The position numbers were made by a program, and so were the translations under genes. Positions 48,860 to 59,525 of a stretch of 64,000 bases of DNA are shown here, piece after piece (the first letter of the stretch is position 1; every line of letters begins with the position of its first letter). The stretch covers positions 3,864,501-3,928,500 of the forward strand of contig BSQZ01000002.1 of the NCBI GenBank assembly GCA_033239005.1. Reading direction: 5' to 3'. Under the pieces are notes generated by a model. That model worked only from the letters and a program-made list of their open reading frames with translations. It did not search any database and was not told the origin of the DNA. This DNA is from Lamellibrachia satsuma. Taxonomy: Eukaryota > Annelida > Polychaeta > Sabellida > Siboglinidae.

Positions 48860-49065
48860 ACTAAAGGTGTCTCTAATACTTTTGAGATCGTTGAAGAAGA
48901 AAAGAAACCTATCCTAGCTATACTTTTCAAATAATGATGTATCATTACTTCGTCAAATTTGAGTGTATCAGAAAATATTCCGGTGCTTAGCACCTGGTAT
49001 ATTAATGATTTGTTGACCGTGTGCATGCGCTCATTATACGCCGCTGGGTATAAGTGCACACACTC
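48860..49065 (-). pseudogene. LINE reverse transcriptase N-terminal fragment
   Basis: The minus-strand frame reads VNKSL, then VLSTGIFSDTLKFDEVMI, then a diverged stretch, then SSSTISKVLET. This follows the first part of the jockey/CR1-type RT domain: (I/V)NKSL-x-TG-x-FP-x-LK-x-A-x-V-x-PI, a variable loop, NYRPISLLSSISKV(L/F)E. The NYRPI motif and the segment before it are degraded (RIGFFSSST occupies its place). No other part of the element is near, so this is an isolated dead fragment. Confidence 0.6.
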
Positions 49066-49164
49066 ACTGCACATACAAAGTGGAAAGAGTGTCAGACCAA
49101 TACCTGTACAGTTGTGCTCACGGGTCCGGAGCGCTAGCCACTTCGTATAAGATATGTAGTTGAA

Positions 49165-49260
49165 ACATTGTGGTGATTACATCTTTATAATAATACTTAT
49201 TTATTTTGTATAGCACCACATCCAATACAGTTCACAGTGCTAACTATAGAGAATCTGATT
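49165..49260 (+). repeat. Retroelement tail of the 'tatagc.cc...cagtgc' class
   Basis: TTATAATAATACTTATTTAT, then TTGTATAGCACCACATCCA, then CACAGTGCTAACTA resembles the 3' block 'tttatatagcgcc..atccag....cagtgctttaca' common in invertebrate SINEs and LINEs. Reverse orientation relative to its parent is likely. The body to the right (up to about 49500) is AT-rich and may belong to it. Confidence 0.45.
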
Positions 49261-50284
49261 AAAAAAGCACAATACTTAATATTACAGATAGTATTATTTA
49301 TATATAATATTTCTTTTAAAAGTAATTAAGATGGGCATGTAAATATAACCCTGAGCCACAGGAAAGGTTAATACAGCAGCTTCAGGAAATGTAAAATATC
49401 ATAGAATAAATCATTTAGTTCTAATTTATAAAACAAATCAGTAAATAAACTAAGATAGATATAAGCACCAATAAGCTAAATGTTGCAGCAGTGAATTACA
49501 TATACATCACAGTAAACAGGTGAGTAAATAAGCACAGTGAGGTCTTCCAAGTTACATTCTACGGTATCTTTCACTGAGCTAGACACATTCTAAGCCACAC
49601 TATAACATCATGGCTCTTTCTGGGTCTTGCAAATATGCCAAACCACTGGAATATGACCCAGAAAAAACATCAGCTAATGGTCAAGTTACTACTTACATTA
49701 TGAGTCAGTGTTGGGGAGAAGGGACTTTCTCAAATATTCGTGTGCCCGGGAGTCAAACTGTGGCCCTCTAACTAGAAGAGGCGGGCCAAACATACAACCT
49801 GATACAACCTCCGCATGTCCCCACAAGCTGTCTCTTATGACAGGAAACAATGCAACAGTATTTAGACCGGGGACGATATCCTTGATCTTTCGGTGTTTTC
49901 TGCAGAATACTGTAAAGCGGTCCACACTATTTTGACATTGTTAGTGCAAAGTCACCGTAGCGACGTAGCCAGGTAAATTACAAGCCTCTGTGCTTATTTG
50001 ATATGTCTGCTGTGGTAGATGTGACTTGCGTAGTGACAATGACAACAATAGGTTCTGCCACTCTGTAGAGTTTAAGTTATGTGACAATTACTGTGCACAA
50101 TCCCCCCGTCAATGCATTCCTGCGAGAAGCTGCCAATTTAACGTCCCAATTGTCCTCGTTTTGAAGCAGCAACAAAGTGCGTATGTCCCCTGTAGTCATT
50201 CTAGGGAACTGCTCGGGCCATTTGGCGAGAGGAAATGTCAGGTTTGAGTTATAATGGTTATTATCGGGTGTCAACAGATTTGAG
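49261..50284. other. Non-coding stretch
   Basis: At 49735-49790 GTGCCCGGGAGTCAAACTGT reads on the minus strand as a B-box-like GTTTGACTCCCGGG, hinting at another SINE head, but no A box or tail is convincing. The open frame at 50026-50247 (plus) lacks motifs. Confidence 0.4.
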
Positions 50285-50545
50285 AGAGAACAAGGGAGGT
50301 TGGAAAGGGTGGGGTGAATTGATGGGGATTTTGCATCAATCAACATCAGGCTAAAGACCCCATACCCTGGCAAGGACACACAGGGTGGGTAGGGGAGGGG
50401 TGAAGCAGGGCATAGGGATGCAGGGAAAGATGGGACAGGGGCATACAGGGTGGAGAGAGGGTATATAGGGTGCAGGGGAGGGTGGGGCATAGCCACAGAT
50501 GGCACAGGGCATAGACAGAGGCAGAGGCATATGGGGTGCTGGGGT
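50285..50545 (+). repeat. G-rich degenerate repeat
   Basis: The plus strand is dominated by GGG(A/T)GG, AGGGGAGGG, GGGGCATA and CAGGGTGGAGAGAGGG words. Units of about 22-24 bases (GGGACAGGGGCATACAGGGT and similar) recur irregularly. Several sites have four close G-runs and could form G-quadruplexes. A minus-strand frame of 201 codons (50077-50682) is proline-rich because of this bias. Confidence 0.7.
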
Positions 50546-53399
50546 ATATCAGGTAAATGAATGACTTGGGTTTGATTACAAACTCCCCTAGAATTACACA
50601 ACCCTATCAACCCATTCTTCCACACCTGACCCTGCACAGCTGACAACCCAACTTGCCACACCTCAACCAGGGTCAACACCACATCACCCTAACATGCCCA
50701 GTTCACCCCCTATGGCAGATGGCAGCCTGGCAGCGGTTTCTCCATCACTGCCTACATTTCAATTTCCACATCTACTGACCCTCAGTTAAATTCAAATTTC
50801 CACATCCCAATTTCAATTTGTGGAAGACAAACCTTGACACCAGCCGACTAATGGTGCAGTTAAATTTAAATCTGCCCTACCATTGACAATCAGACGTGTC
50901 ACGGTCACTGCATGTCACCCACCAGACAATGGAGACAGGAGGCCCGGGCTAATCACCCGTCCCACAAATTGGGATGGTCAGGGAAATTGGAGCAAGCTCA
51001 GTGTAGTGGAATGTGGGAGGGAAAAATCCAGGTGTGTCAGTGCATGCATGCATGCTTCCATGTGCACGAGATAATAGCGTGCAGCGAAACGTTGTCCTGA
51101 GCATGCAAGTCAAGCGAAGAAATCTGGTTTTTGTGCATGTGTCAAATCAGCGCTATATCTCCCACTAATGGGCATTAACGAAGTCGGTATTAATTACTGG
51201 CTTCTTTAGTTTGCATACATACATCCCCACGACAGTAAATGAACCATATTGATAGGGATTTCTCTTTTCTTTGAACATAGTTCCAATTTAATCAACACTG
51301 CAATTCAATTTGTCGTAACATTCTACAGACCCCGGCACCTAATCCGCCAAAGAAACATGATATTTAATTATGTTGTGCTTTGTAAAATACTTGTAGTGAT
51401 ATCAGAGCCATGTGGGTGGCGCATGCTTGAAGCAGTGGGAACATAGACATTTGCCTTGAAGGTGGCAATGTAATTACATTTTTGATAGGTTTTCACCTCA
51501 TTTGCATAAGTGATGGAACCGACAACGGTGATCTTCAACACAGGGGGAAGAGATTCCACGGAGGTGTTTCCAAACAGCGAAATGACCCGTGATTACATCA
51601 ACAGGAAAAAATAAATTTAGAAAATCACTGCCCACGGAACTGAACAAAACGACAACCACCATAGACACCGTTTATCAACACAGGCAGTGAATAAGGCTGC
51701 ACTGTTAAACCAGTTAACTGATAACTACAAGACATTAGCGGCTTGCCTCCGCCGATAGCGCAATGGCAAACATCAGTATATTGTAATATGACCTTCCTGA
51801 GTGGAACACAATGTCTGTCTATCAGAATGATGATGCGTAAGGTAATCAGTGACATCCACCCCCAATGCACGGTACGATTACAGATTAAACTACCGGCAAA
51901 AAAGCGGGCAGTTCAGATCTGAATATCAGTCTGGATCTGATTTACGGCATGCGTATCAATTTTCTGATGGTCTCCTGATATCTGGCTCCACACTTAGCAG
52001 TCACTGATCTCTGGTTTGGTTTGGGTGAGAACTGTGTCAGTGCCCCAGAATGGGGTGGAATACGTGTGCGTGTGTGTGTGTCCTATGGGGAACTGGAGGT
52101 ATATTTATAGCAGGGTGTTTTGACCGAGCACCTGAGATCGTTGAATGTGTGTGGTCAATGCAGTGATTCAGCAATCGCCTGTTGGAAACAAGACACCTGA
52201 AGCTCTCCAGTCGAAATAGGTGCCCTCATCAAACAAAATCATTACAATCAAACCTGTGACCTCGTGAAAGAACCTTGTCGATGAGGGGCGGGGGTACGAT
52301 AAGAACTGCAGGAATGCAGAGCGCTCTATAATTCGTTCCCGATGCGGTGGTATAATAACACGCATTTACAATGGCGCTGCACCGTGTAATTACTTACTAT
52401 TAATACAGTGTATCTAGACGTGCTGGGAGTGTAATGTGTTGATCCTGAGATATATCATCACTGGAGCACCAAGGGTATTTCTTGTCAGATACTGAAATGC
52501 GCCTCTCACATAAACGAAACATGAATGCTGCACTTCACCATTTCCTGTGTAATTGTAGCCATATCGGTAACAAAGATGCGCCATCCACCTTCATGGTAAC
52601 ACGACTTTTCGGTGACCTTGAGGTTACTCAACAAAGAATGCATGTCTCTTTAGCAGTGTTGTGAGATGCATCTACACTTGACAACTCCACCATCATGCCA
52701 TTCGGCGGCATTAAAAAGCCAAATTCCATAATGATACAGCGAGTAATTATTGGGTATTTTGTTGGGCATCGAGTGTTCAGTTGCGCAGTTGAGGCGACAA
52801 ACACACCGATAAAATATTTCAATGACCAACGTTCAGTTGATGAACCACTACTACAGACTATATTTCCACAGGGTTTTAATAATTTTCTACATAAATACCT
52901 TTGGTATGTTTCTACTGCACGGCAGAAAAAAACATGCTTTTGTACAGAATAAAGTTTTCTTCCTGACGTGGAAGAAAGTGGAATAGTTACTCCATCTGTA
53001 GCTCCTTTCTCTGCTCTCTCCTCATAAGAAGTAGGAAGGTAGGAAGTATATAATATATAAACGGTTACGTAATAGAAATCACAAAATATAATGGTGGCTC
53101 CAATGAGATCTACTCTTAATAGGAACCTCTGAAATCCACATTGCACAACCTAATTATCAATGAACATAAATATTTATCATGTGCACCATAATTTCTGAAG
53201 ACAATTGTATTGGGTTATGCTACTTTTTATTGCAATTGCATTGTATGGATTACTCCTTATTTTTAACAACAATATTGTTTGCACTCAATAAATGCCATTG
53301 CTATTAGTATATTGAACTGTACATAAATACACAATCTCTGGATGTCTGTCTATCACAGGCTAAAATCAAAGGCACAAGGATTATCTGTTTCAGTCAGAC
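50546..53399. other. Long unique non-coding stretch
   Basis: No exon supported. There is a direct repeat of AATTTCCACATC-type words at 50759-50822. Homeobox/POU-like words (GTATTAATTACTGG, CATTTGCATAAG) lie at 51190-51510. The overlapping open frames at 52628-53146 (minus) and 52695-52952 (plus) have no domain. Confidence 0.4.
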
Positions 53400-53690
53400 C
53401 TCAATAAAATAGTAACATTATTATTATTAAAATAAAAAATCCATACAATATTCTACACAAGCATGTCAGTTACATGTATTTTATGTATTTGTTATATTTA
53501 CCATAATTATTTTATTTATTTACCATATGTATTTCTTTGATATAGTTTTAACCATAATATTATATATATATATTTATTATTTTAATGATTGCACGTACGT
53601 TTTGTTTGCGGCTATGAATGGACTGTTCCCAGATATATGGCGCTTCATAAATTTTAGTAATAATACTAAATAACATATTCTTACTCATAT
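53400..53690 (+). repeat. Retroelement 3'-tail-like repeat
   Basis: AT-rich body followed by GGACTGTTCCCAGATATATG, GCGCTTCATAAATTTTAGTA and ATAATACTAAATAA. The ATATGGCGCT-x-x-ATAAAT block plus an A/T trinucleotide-like tail is the 3' end of a common class of invertebrate SINE/LINE repeats. No head is visible. Confidence 0.45.
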
Positions 53691-53879
53691 ATGCAGGTAA
53701 ACACATTAAACACGTCCACTTGGCTTCCCTTGACCAGGATAATCAAGACACAGATGCTGCTAGGTTACGACCAATGCCATGGGGCAATGTTTACATGCCA
53801 GAGGTAGACTCCATGAGGTGTAAAATCATTTAACCCTGAGCTGCCTCCATACCATTTCATAACATCTGGCAACCCCGTC

Positions 53880-54095
53880 AACAGCCCGTGATGGAGAGAT
53901 CTAATTCAACGCAACAATTGAATTTCCCGCGTGGTTAACCGCGGCTGCTTCCGATGGTCACTCAGTTGATGGACTGACCACTGGGTTGATCGGACAAACC
54001 GTGACCATGACAAACCACAATAATTACTGCCAAGCACAGGTGCTTAAGCAATTATGCAAATTAGCCATTTAATTATTACATAGTTGAATGGATAT
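53880..54095. promoter_or_regulatory. Candidate enhancer (RUNX, POU, homeobox words)
   Basis: The segment holds several RUNX-type words (GTTAACCGCGG, CAAACCGTGACC, CAAACCACAATA), the octamer-type ATGCAAATTAG, and TTAATTATTA, within about 170 bases of unique sequence with two CGCG/GCGG CpG patches. The clustering is seen. Function is inferred and unproven. Confidence 0.35.
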
Positions 54096-54164
54096 CTTTT
54101 GAAATTGAAGGAGTGAAGAGAGATTCAGGTTTCAAACTGGCACAACAAAGAACTGATAGTTATG

Positions 54165-54660
54165 CCCCATAAAGAATTATGGTCCATCATTTTATTTCAT
54201 ACTAATACTATGGTCTCACAAAGAATGGATGGTTCTATTTCAAAGTCCCCATAAAGGATGGATGATTATATTTTATGATCCTCACAAAGAATAGATGGTT
54301 ATATTTAACAGTCCCCAAAAAGAATCATGGATGGCTATATTTTATAGTCTCTACAAAGAATGGATGATTATATTTTATGATCCTCACAAAGAATAGATGG
54401 TTATATTTAACAGTCCCCATAAAGAATCATGGATGGTTATATTTTATGATCCTCACCAAGGTTATATTTAACAGTCCCCATGAAGAATCATGGATGGTTA
54501 TATTTTATGATCCTCACAAAGGTTATATTTAACGGTCCCCGTAAAGAATCATGGATGGTTATATTTTATGATCCTCACAAAGAACACTCCCCAAAAACAT
54601 GGATGGTTATACTTTACAGTATCCACAAAGAATGAATGGTTATATTTTAGGGACCACACA
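54165..54660 (+). repeat. 33-bp minisatellite, left segment (diverged)
   Basis: Units follow AAGAATGGATGGTTATATTT, then TATGGTCCCC or TATGATCCTC, then A-rich filler. Many units are shortened or carry AAGAATCATGGATGG. A longer block (TTATGATCCTCACAAAG, TTATATTTAACAGTCCCC) repeats several times at 54250-54580, forming a higher-order unit of about 70-130 bases. Confidence 0.9.
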
Positions 54661-54802
54661 AGGAATGCTACTACTACAGCTGCAGTTGTATATATTAGTT
54701 ATTTATTCACTAATATTTAATAACCTAGTTTTTTTTTTCTTGTTATTATTCTTAGTTGAATGTAACAAATTGACAATTTGTATACAATTTAACTATCGAC
54801 TG

Positions 54803-54856
<54 letters not shown>

Positions 54857-54938
54857 GTTTTTTATTATCAAATGTAAACATTCCTCAACAGGTCTTACTC
54901 TGGATATGAGTGTATAAATAAAGTTTATTATTATTACT
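54661..54938 (+). mobile_element. Retroelement-like insertion splitting the 33-bp array
   Basis: About 278 bases of unrelated sequence sit between two parts of the same minisatellite. The insertion contains a (TA)n run (54811-54852) and ends in GTATAAATAAAGTTTATTAT plus TATTAC. That is a polyadenylation-like AATAAA followed by a TTA-repeat tail, as seen at the ends of many invertebrate LINEs and SINEs. Array sequence resumes at once (AAGAATTGATGG). A target duplication cannot be told apart from the array's own repetition. Confidence 0.55.
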
Positions 54939-55310
54939 AAGAATTGATGGTTATTTTTGTATGGTCCCCAAAAAGAATGGATTGTTATATTTTATGGTCC
55001 CCACAAAGAATGGATAGTTATATTTTATGGTCCCCACAAGGAATGGATAGTTATATTTTATGGTCCCCAAAAAGAATGGATAGTTATATTTTATGGTCCC
55101 CAAAAAGAATGGATAGTTATATTTTATGGTACCCATAAAGAATGAATGGTTATATTTTATGGTACCGATAAAGAATGAATGGTTATATTTTATGGTACCC
55201 ACTAAGAATGGAAGATTACATTTTATGTTCCCCATAATAAATATAGTTATATTTTACAATCCAAAAAACAGATTGCATAGTTATATTTTATGGTTCCCAT
55301 ATGGAATGTT
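54939..55310 (+). repeat. 33-bp minisatellite, right segment (homogeneous)
   Basis: About 10 units of AAGAATGGATAGTTATATTT plus TATGGTCCCCAAA, much more uniform than the left segment. The period of 33 keeps frames open on both strands (54944-55138 plus; 54951-55235 minus). These are repeat artefacts. Confidence 0.95.
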
Positions 55311-55484
55311 TGTTTTTTAGTGATGTTTCAGACACCTAATAAATATGCTTTTGATAATCTATGTTATTTGTTAATGTTGATATAATATAAAAAAACAAGT
55401 ATAGTTTTGGTAATTGTCATAGATGTGTAACTTTCCTGGAGGATTGGGGGTTAATTTGTTTAACATCTGAATGAAGGCCACTTC

Positions 55485-55735
55485 TACCCTCTACATCCAC
55501 CCCCTTACACCCCTCCAACCAACCACCTCCCTCTACACCCCTCCACCCAACCACCACCCTCTACACCCTTCCCCCAACCACCACCTTCTACACCCCTCCA
55601 CCCAACCACCTCCCTCTAAACCCCTCCACCTCCACCCCTCTACATCCACCTCTTCTACAACCCTCCATACCTCTACATCCACCTCTCTCTCTACACCCAT
55701 TTCACCCCTCCCTCCCTATACCTGCCAGTGCCCCC
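55485..55735 (+). repeat. C-rich CTACACCCCTCCACC minisatellite
   Basis: Words CTCTACACCCCTCCACC and CAACCACC recur in units of about 31-34 bases with decay to the right. G is almost absent on this strand, so the minus strand is G-rich with G-runs. Confidence 0.85.
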
Positions 55736-55815
55736 CCACCACTTTCAGATCACATTACAGGTGTGACGAGTCTAGCACACATTCTTTTGGGGCGACTCTC
55801 AGGCTGTGCAACATC

Positions 55816-56035
55816 ACACCTCTCTGTCTGCCCCCTCACAAAGCCAGGCACACACCTCTCTGTCTGCCCCCTCACAAAGCCAGGCGCGCACCTCTCTGTC
55901 TGCCCCCTCACAAAGCCAGGCATGCACCTCTCTGTCTGCCCCCTCACAAAGCCAGGCGCGCACCTCTCTGTCTGCACCCTCACAAAGCCAGTCACCCACC
56001 TCCTTGTCTGCCCCCTCACAAAGCCAGGCACACAG
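55816..56035 (+). repeat. 36-bp minisatellite, 6 copies
   Basis: CACCTCTCTGTCTGCCCCCT, then CACAAAGCCAGGCGCG. Copies alternate between GGCACA, GGCGCG and GGCATG at the 3' end, in a partly alternating pattern. Two plus-strand frames and two minus-strand frames stay open through the array only because 36 is a multiple of three. Confidence 0.96.
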
Positions 56036-56421
56036 GAAAGGTCAGTGCAATCACCCCGCCTATCAGGGCAAAAACCAACATGATAGATGCCTGCAATGAT
56101 GCGTTTTCCATACCCGGAATTTTATCGGGAAGTTGGGAGTTGAACCGTGGAACTGCTGGGATTCAGGGTTCATCGGAAGGGATGGGTAGACAGATTTTTA
56201 TAAACGTATCTTCCGTTTCCCTGATGCCATCCTTGACCCTCGAATGTTCCCACACTTTCAGGGGCACCATGGTTGGAAACCAACAACAACTGGGATTAAT
56301 GTTGCAAAAAGTAAAAATTCCACCATCCCACAATCGAGCAAGAAAAATATCTGATTTAACAATAGATCATTGTAATTTTTACAGAAAAAGTATTGGTGTC
56401 CTAGTAAAACATTACTAACTA
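56036..56421. other. Unique non-coding stretch
   Basis: The right part of a long plus-strand frame (55471-56418) continues here past both arrays, but shows no motif and no splice signals. Confidence 0.4.
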
Positions 56422-56448
56422 CAAACAACTACATTAACTGACAGTTAA

Positions 56449-56492
<44 letters not shown>

Positions 56493-56566
56493 TTAACTGA
56501 CTGACAGTTAATGAGATATATATATATATATAAATAATTAACTTTTAAATTAATATATATCATTAA

Positions 56567-56615
<49 letters not shown>

Positions 56616-56690
56616 CTGTCAGTTAATGATATATATATAATTATATATATCATTAACTGTCAGTTAATGTAGTTGTTTGCTGTTAATAAT
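56422..56690. repeat. Nested inverted repeats with (AT)n
   Basis: The outer arms (56422-56460 and 56640-56679) are reverse complements over about 38 bases, from CAAACAACTACATTAACTG on the left to CATTAACTGTCAGTTAATG and TAGTTGTTTG on the right. The near-palindrome TTAACTGACAGTTAA, or a form with GACTGA in the middle, occurs at about 56432, 56493, 56611 and 56651, with a half-copy at 56561, each separated by AT runs. The whole block could fold into one large hairpin or several small ones. Confidence 0.93.
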
Positions 56691-56695
56691 GTATA

Positions 56696-56696
<1 letters not shown>

Positions 56697-56783
<87 letters not shown>
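56697..56783. repeat. (AT)n microsatellite, about 43 units
   Basis: Uninterrupted AT from GCATATAT to ATATAATATACA, directly right of the inverted-repeat block. Confidence 0.97.
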
Positions 56784-56788
<5 letters not shown>

Positions 56789-56893
56789 CATTGTTTTTTA
56801 GTTTCTCTAAAATATTTTCTAACCTAAAACGTATGCATTATTAATCAATCTCATGATTGCAAGAGAAATAAATTATTATTATTATTATATACT
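56784..56893 (+). repeat. Retroelement 3' tail, family 4 copy 1
   Basis: TAATATACATTG, TTTTAGTTTCT, AAAATATTTTCTAACCTAAA, ACGTATGCAT, then ATGATTGCAAGAGAAATAAA and a TTATTATTATTA tail. It matches 59375-59525. The AATAAA word plus TTA-repeat tail marks a retroelement end. Confidence 0.7.
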
Positions 56894-59374
56894 CTGTGAA
56901 AAATCTACATCAGAATAACAACAAAATAAATATTAAATAAGCCTCCACGTTTCATTTTCCTAGGTAAACTTATTTACTGGGGATTCTTAACCCGCCTCAC
57001 GGCTTCGTCTCGATTATGATGCATACCTGGTAAGTTGAGTTGATATGGTGATGATTTCATTACACCTGGCAATGAATCTAGCCTGACTACACGGGGCGTA
57101 GCTGTGGACAGGGGGCGTACTCACCCCACTGGGTGTTAATGCGTGTGATTACATGAATAAATAGTTACGACTGTCTCCTTGTCCCGACTCTATAACCATA
57201 GACAGGAAATAATCAATATTGCTGCATCCGAATTGAAACAATATCTGTTGACAGGGGTCTCTTATTTTACCTCGCCCTTGGGTGGGTAGCAAGGGGTGCA
57301 CAACGATCAAAGAGACAGTAACACACAAACGTGGGGTAATAAACAAACTGGCTGGACGGGTGTGTGGTGGGAAGGGTGACGGAAAGGGTATTATTATTTG
57401 AAAGTGTTGAACTATATGATGTGCAGAAAAATATAATGCCATCGTGTCGCCGTTGGTAAATCTCAACATTCTTGCCTGTGAGCTGTGCCACTTGCGGTCG
57501 CCAACAAACTAACGCTTTGTGTGTGTTCCCCGAGACGTCCAATAGATGCCATTCACAAAGTGATGATTTCACTGCGATCGCCTCTTGTGATACCCATGGC
57601 GAAATCCTTTGAGATGATGGTGATAAGGTGAAAGTCGACTACCATAGAAGGTACACAAAGGTGCTGATGGTTATTCTATTAAGTTTTTATGGTTATGTTA
57701 TCACCAACTGAAGCATATCTTATACCCTCGATCATCTTGCACAATGGCATTATCTTTCATAACTCTATTTAATTACATTTACAAAGTTAAATATCACTGG
57801 CAAAGTCAGATCGTTTTAGGGGTTGGCGTGTTATCAGGAAATATCAGAAAACATGAAATCCCATTGAATAGTGTCCTTACTGCATCTACTCATCACGACA
57901 GGGTTGTATTTGGGTCATGTTCTATATCTGTTTGGATACTTTAGCTGGATATGGAATATTCATAATCACATTTCAAATTGAGTGTTTTGAGAAAAAGGTG
58001 CTGCTTTAACGAACCGCTTGGAAACTTTACACTTGTCGCCAGCTGCATTTAATGAAACAAGACACGAACCCGTTTCATTCTGACATACTTCCTGGAAAAT
58101 TAACTTAGACCCAGAATGTTTTTGTAAAGAGTTCTCCACTTCCAGCTAGCGACAGGATATACTATGTACCGCGGCCATCTGTTAATGTTCATTTAATGAA
58201 TGAACCAGTAATTGATTATAACGTGCCAACAGATGAGACAAATCCCCATTGAAAACGTCACAGTCCTTGTAACTGCATCTTGGGTTTATGACCCAGAACT
58301 CGGGATAAGAAGACTAAATCAAAAGATGTTGCGCATGACTGATTTTTGTTTCATTACACAAAATGGAGACATTGCACTGTTTCAAAGCGTGGACCCAACA
58401 TTTTTCTCATCAGTACTTGGGAACGAATCAGAACCAAATAGAATGATCTTGTCACTGGAATAATATTTAGAAGAGTGTGAAAAGTTTGTGCACCATGTAT
58501 CAATATTGGTCATCAGGCATTTAACACATTTTACTGCAATCACTTTATAAGCCCAGAGAAATAGCTTCACAAATTTTTCCATCTTTAAAACTTTTATGAA
58601 ATACACGATGAAAGCAAACATGATAAAAAATATTTTACACAATGGTCATATTGATAACATTCCTTGAGCTAACATGTACACTAACCTCATGCATCACTTG
58701 TTTAAGACATAACAAAAAGAAACCCGATAACACTGGCCGAACAGAACCATCTACAGGCAACGCAAAGCACTTCTCTGTATTTCAGTAAACAATCACATAC
58801 TTCCGGGCTCTTCTTCACAAGGCCTAGTTTAGAAGGGCGGAACTTACCCTCTAATTATCGACAAAGAACAAAGTTTTTGTTGGCATGCTGGTTGATAATT
58901 GTACTTATTTCATGGGCATGCAACTTTGTGTAAATTCCGACGACTTAAGCGAACCGATTGTGTTTCCATCCGCTTCCCACATCAAACAATTTCAAGTTCT
59001 GCTTTAAAACGAAGAAAGGCATATTATAGACAACAGCCAAGTTGAAAAGCGAACTAGCTTCCAAGTCATACCTCAACGTTGTCTGCACCAGGACAGAACC
59101 TGATCTTCTATAGGAATCTGGATGATTGGGTACTTTAACTTGAAATTTAACAACAGTTCATCTATCATTCTGTCTTATTGCCATTATGATTATTGTCAAA
59201 GTGACGCTTCATTGTACCTCGTGTCCACTCCGACCCAAAGGAAAAACAAACAGGGCAGTCCTGTTTTATCCACTGCACTCACAGAGATGTTATTTTATAA
59301 TGTAGATACTACCATATTTTTTCATTATACATTGTAATAACCGTATTAATGTGTATCTTTGTTTTAGTAATCCT
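56894..59374. other. Long unique stretch with a CpG-containing part
   Basis: The part at about 56990-57620 contains CpG words and GCGATCGCC, with open frames on the minus strand (57149-57572) that lack motifs. The frame at 58212-58463 (plus) encodes 83 residues of no recognised family. No splice-paired exon was found. Confidence 0.4.
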
Positions 59375-59525
59375 TTTATGTAATATACATTGATTTTTGG
59401 TTTCTTTAATTAAAACATTTTCTAACCTAAAATGTATGCATGTAACAATATGTCCTTAACAAAGACATATTATGCATCTATTGTACTTTAATCCAATCTT
59501 ATAATTGCAAAGGAAATAAAACATT
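59375..59525 (+). repeat. Retroelement 3' tail, family 4 copy 2
   Basis: Shares TAATATACATTGATTTTTGG, TTTCTTTAATTAAAACATTT, TCTAACCTAAAATGTATGCA and ATAATTGCAAAGGAAATAAA with 56784-56893. It carries about 45 extra bases in the middle and no long TTA tail. Confidence 0.7.

Noticed and set aside
50077..50682. 201-codon minus-strand proline-rich ORF
   Set aside because: The composition follows from the G-rich repeat on the plus strand. No motif, and no splice or start evidence.
55471..56418. 315-codon ORF as a Pro/His-rich protein
   Set aside because: It is composed of a C-rich repeat and a 36-bp minisatellite followed by unremarkable sequence. Other frames are open too.
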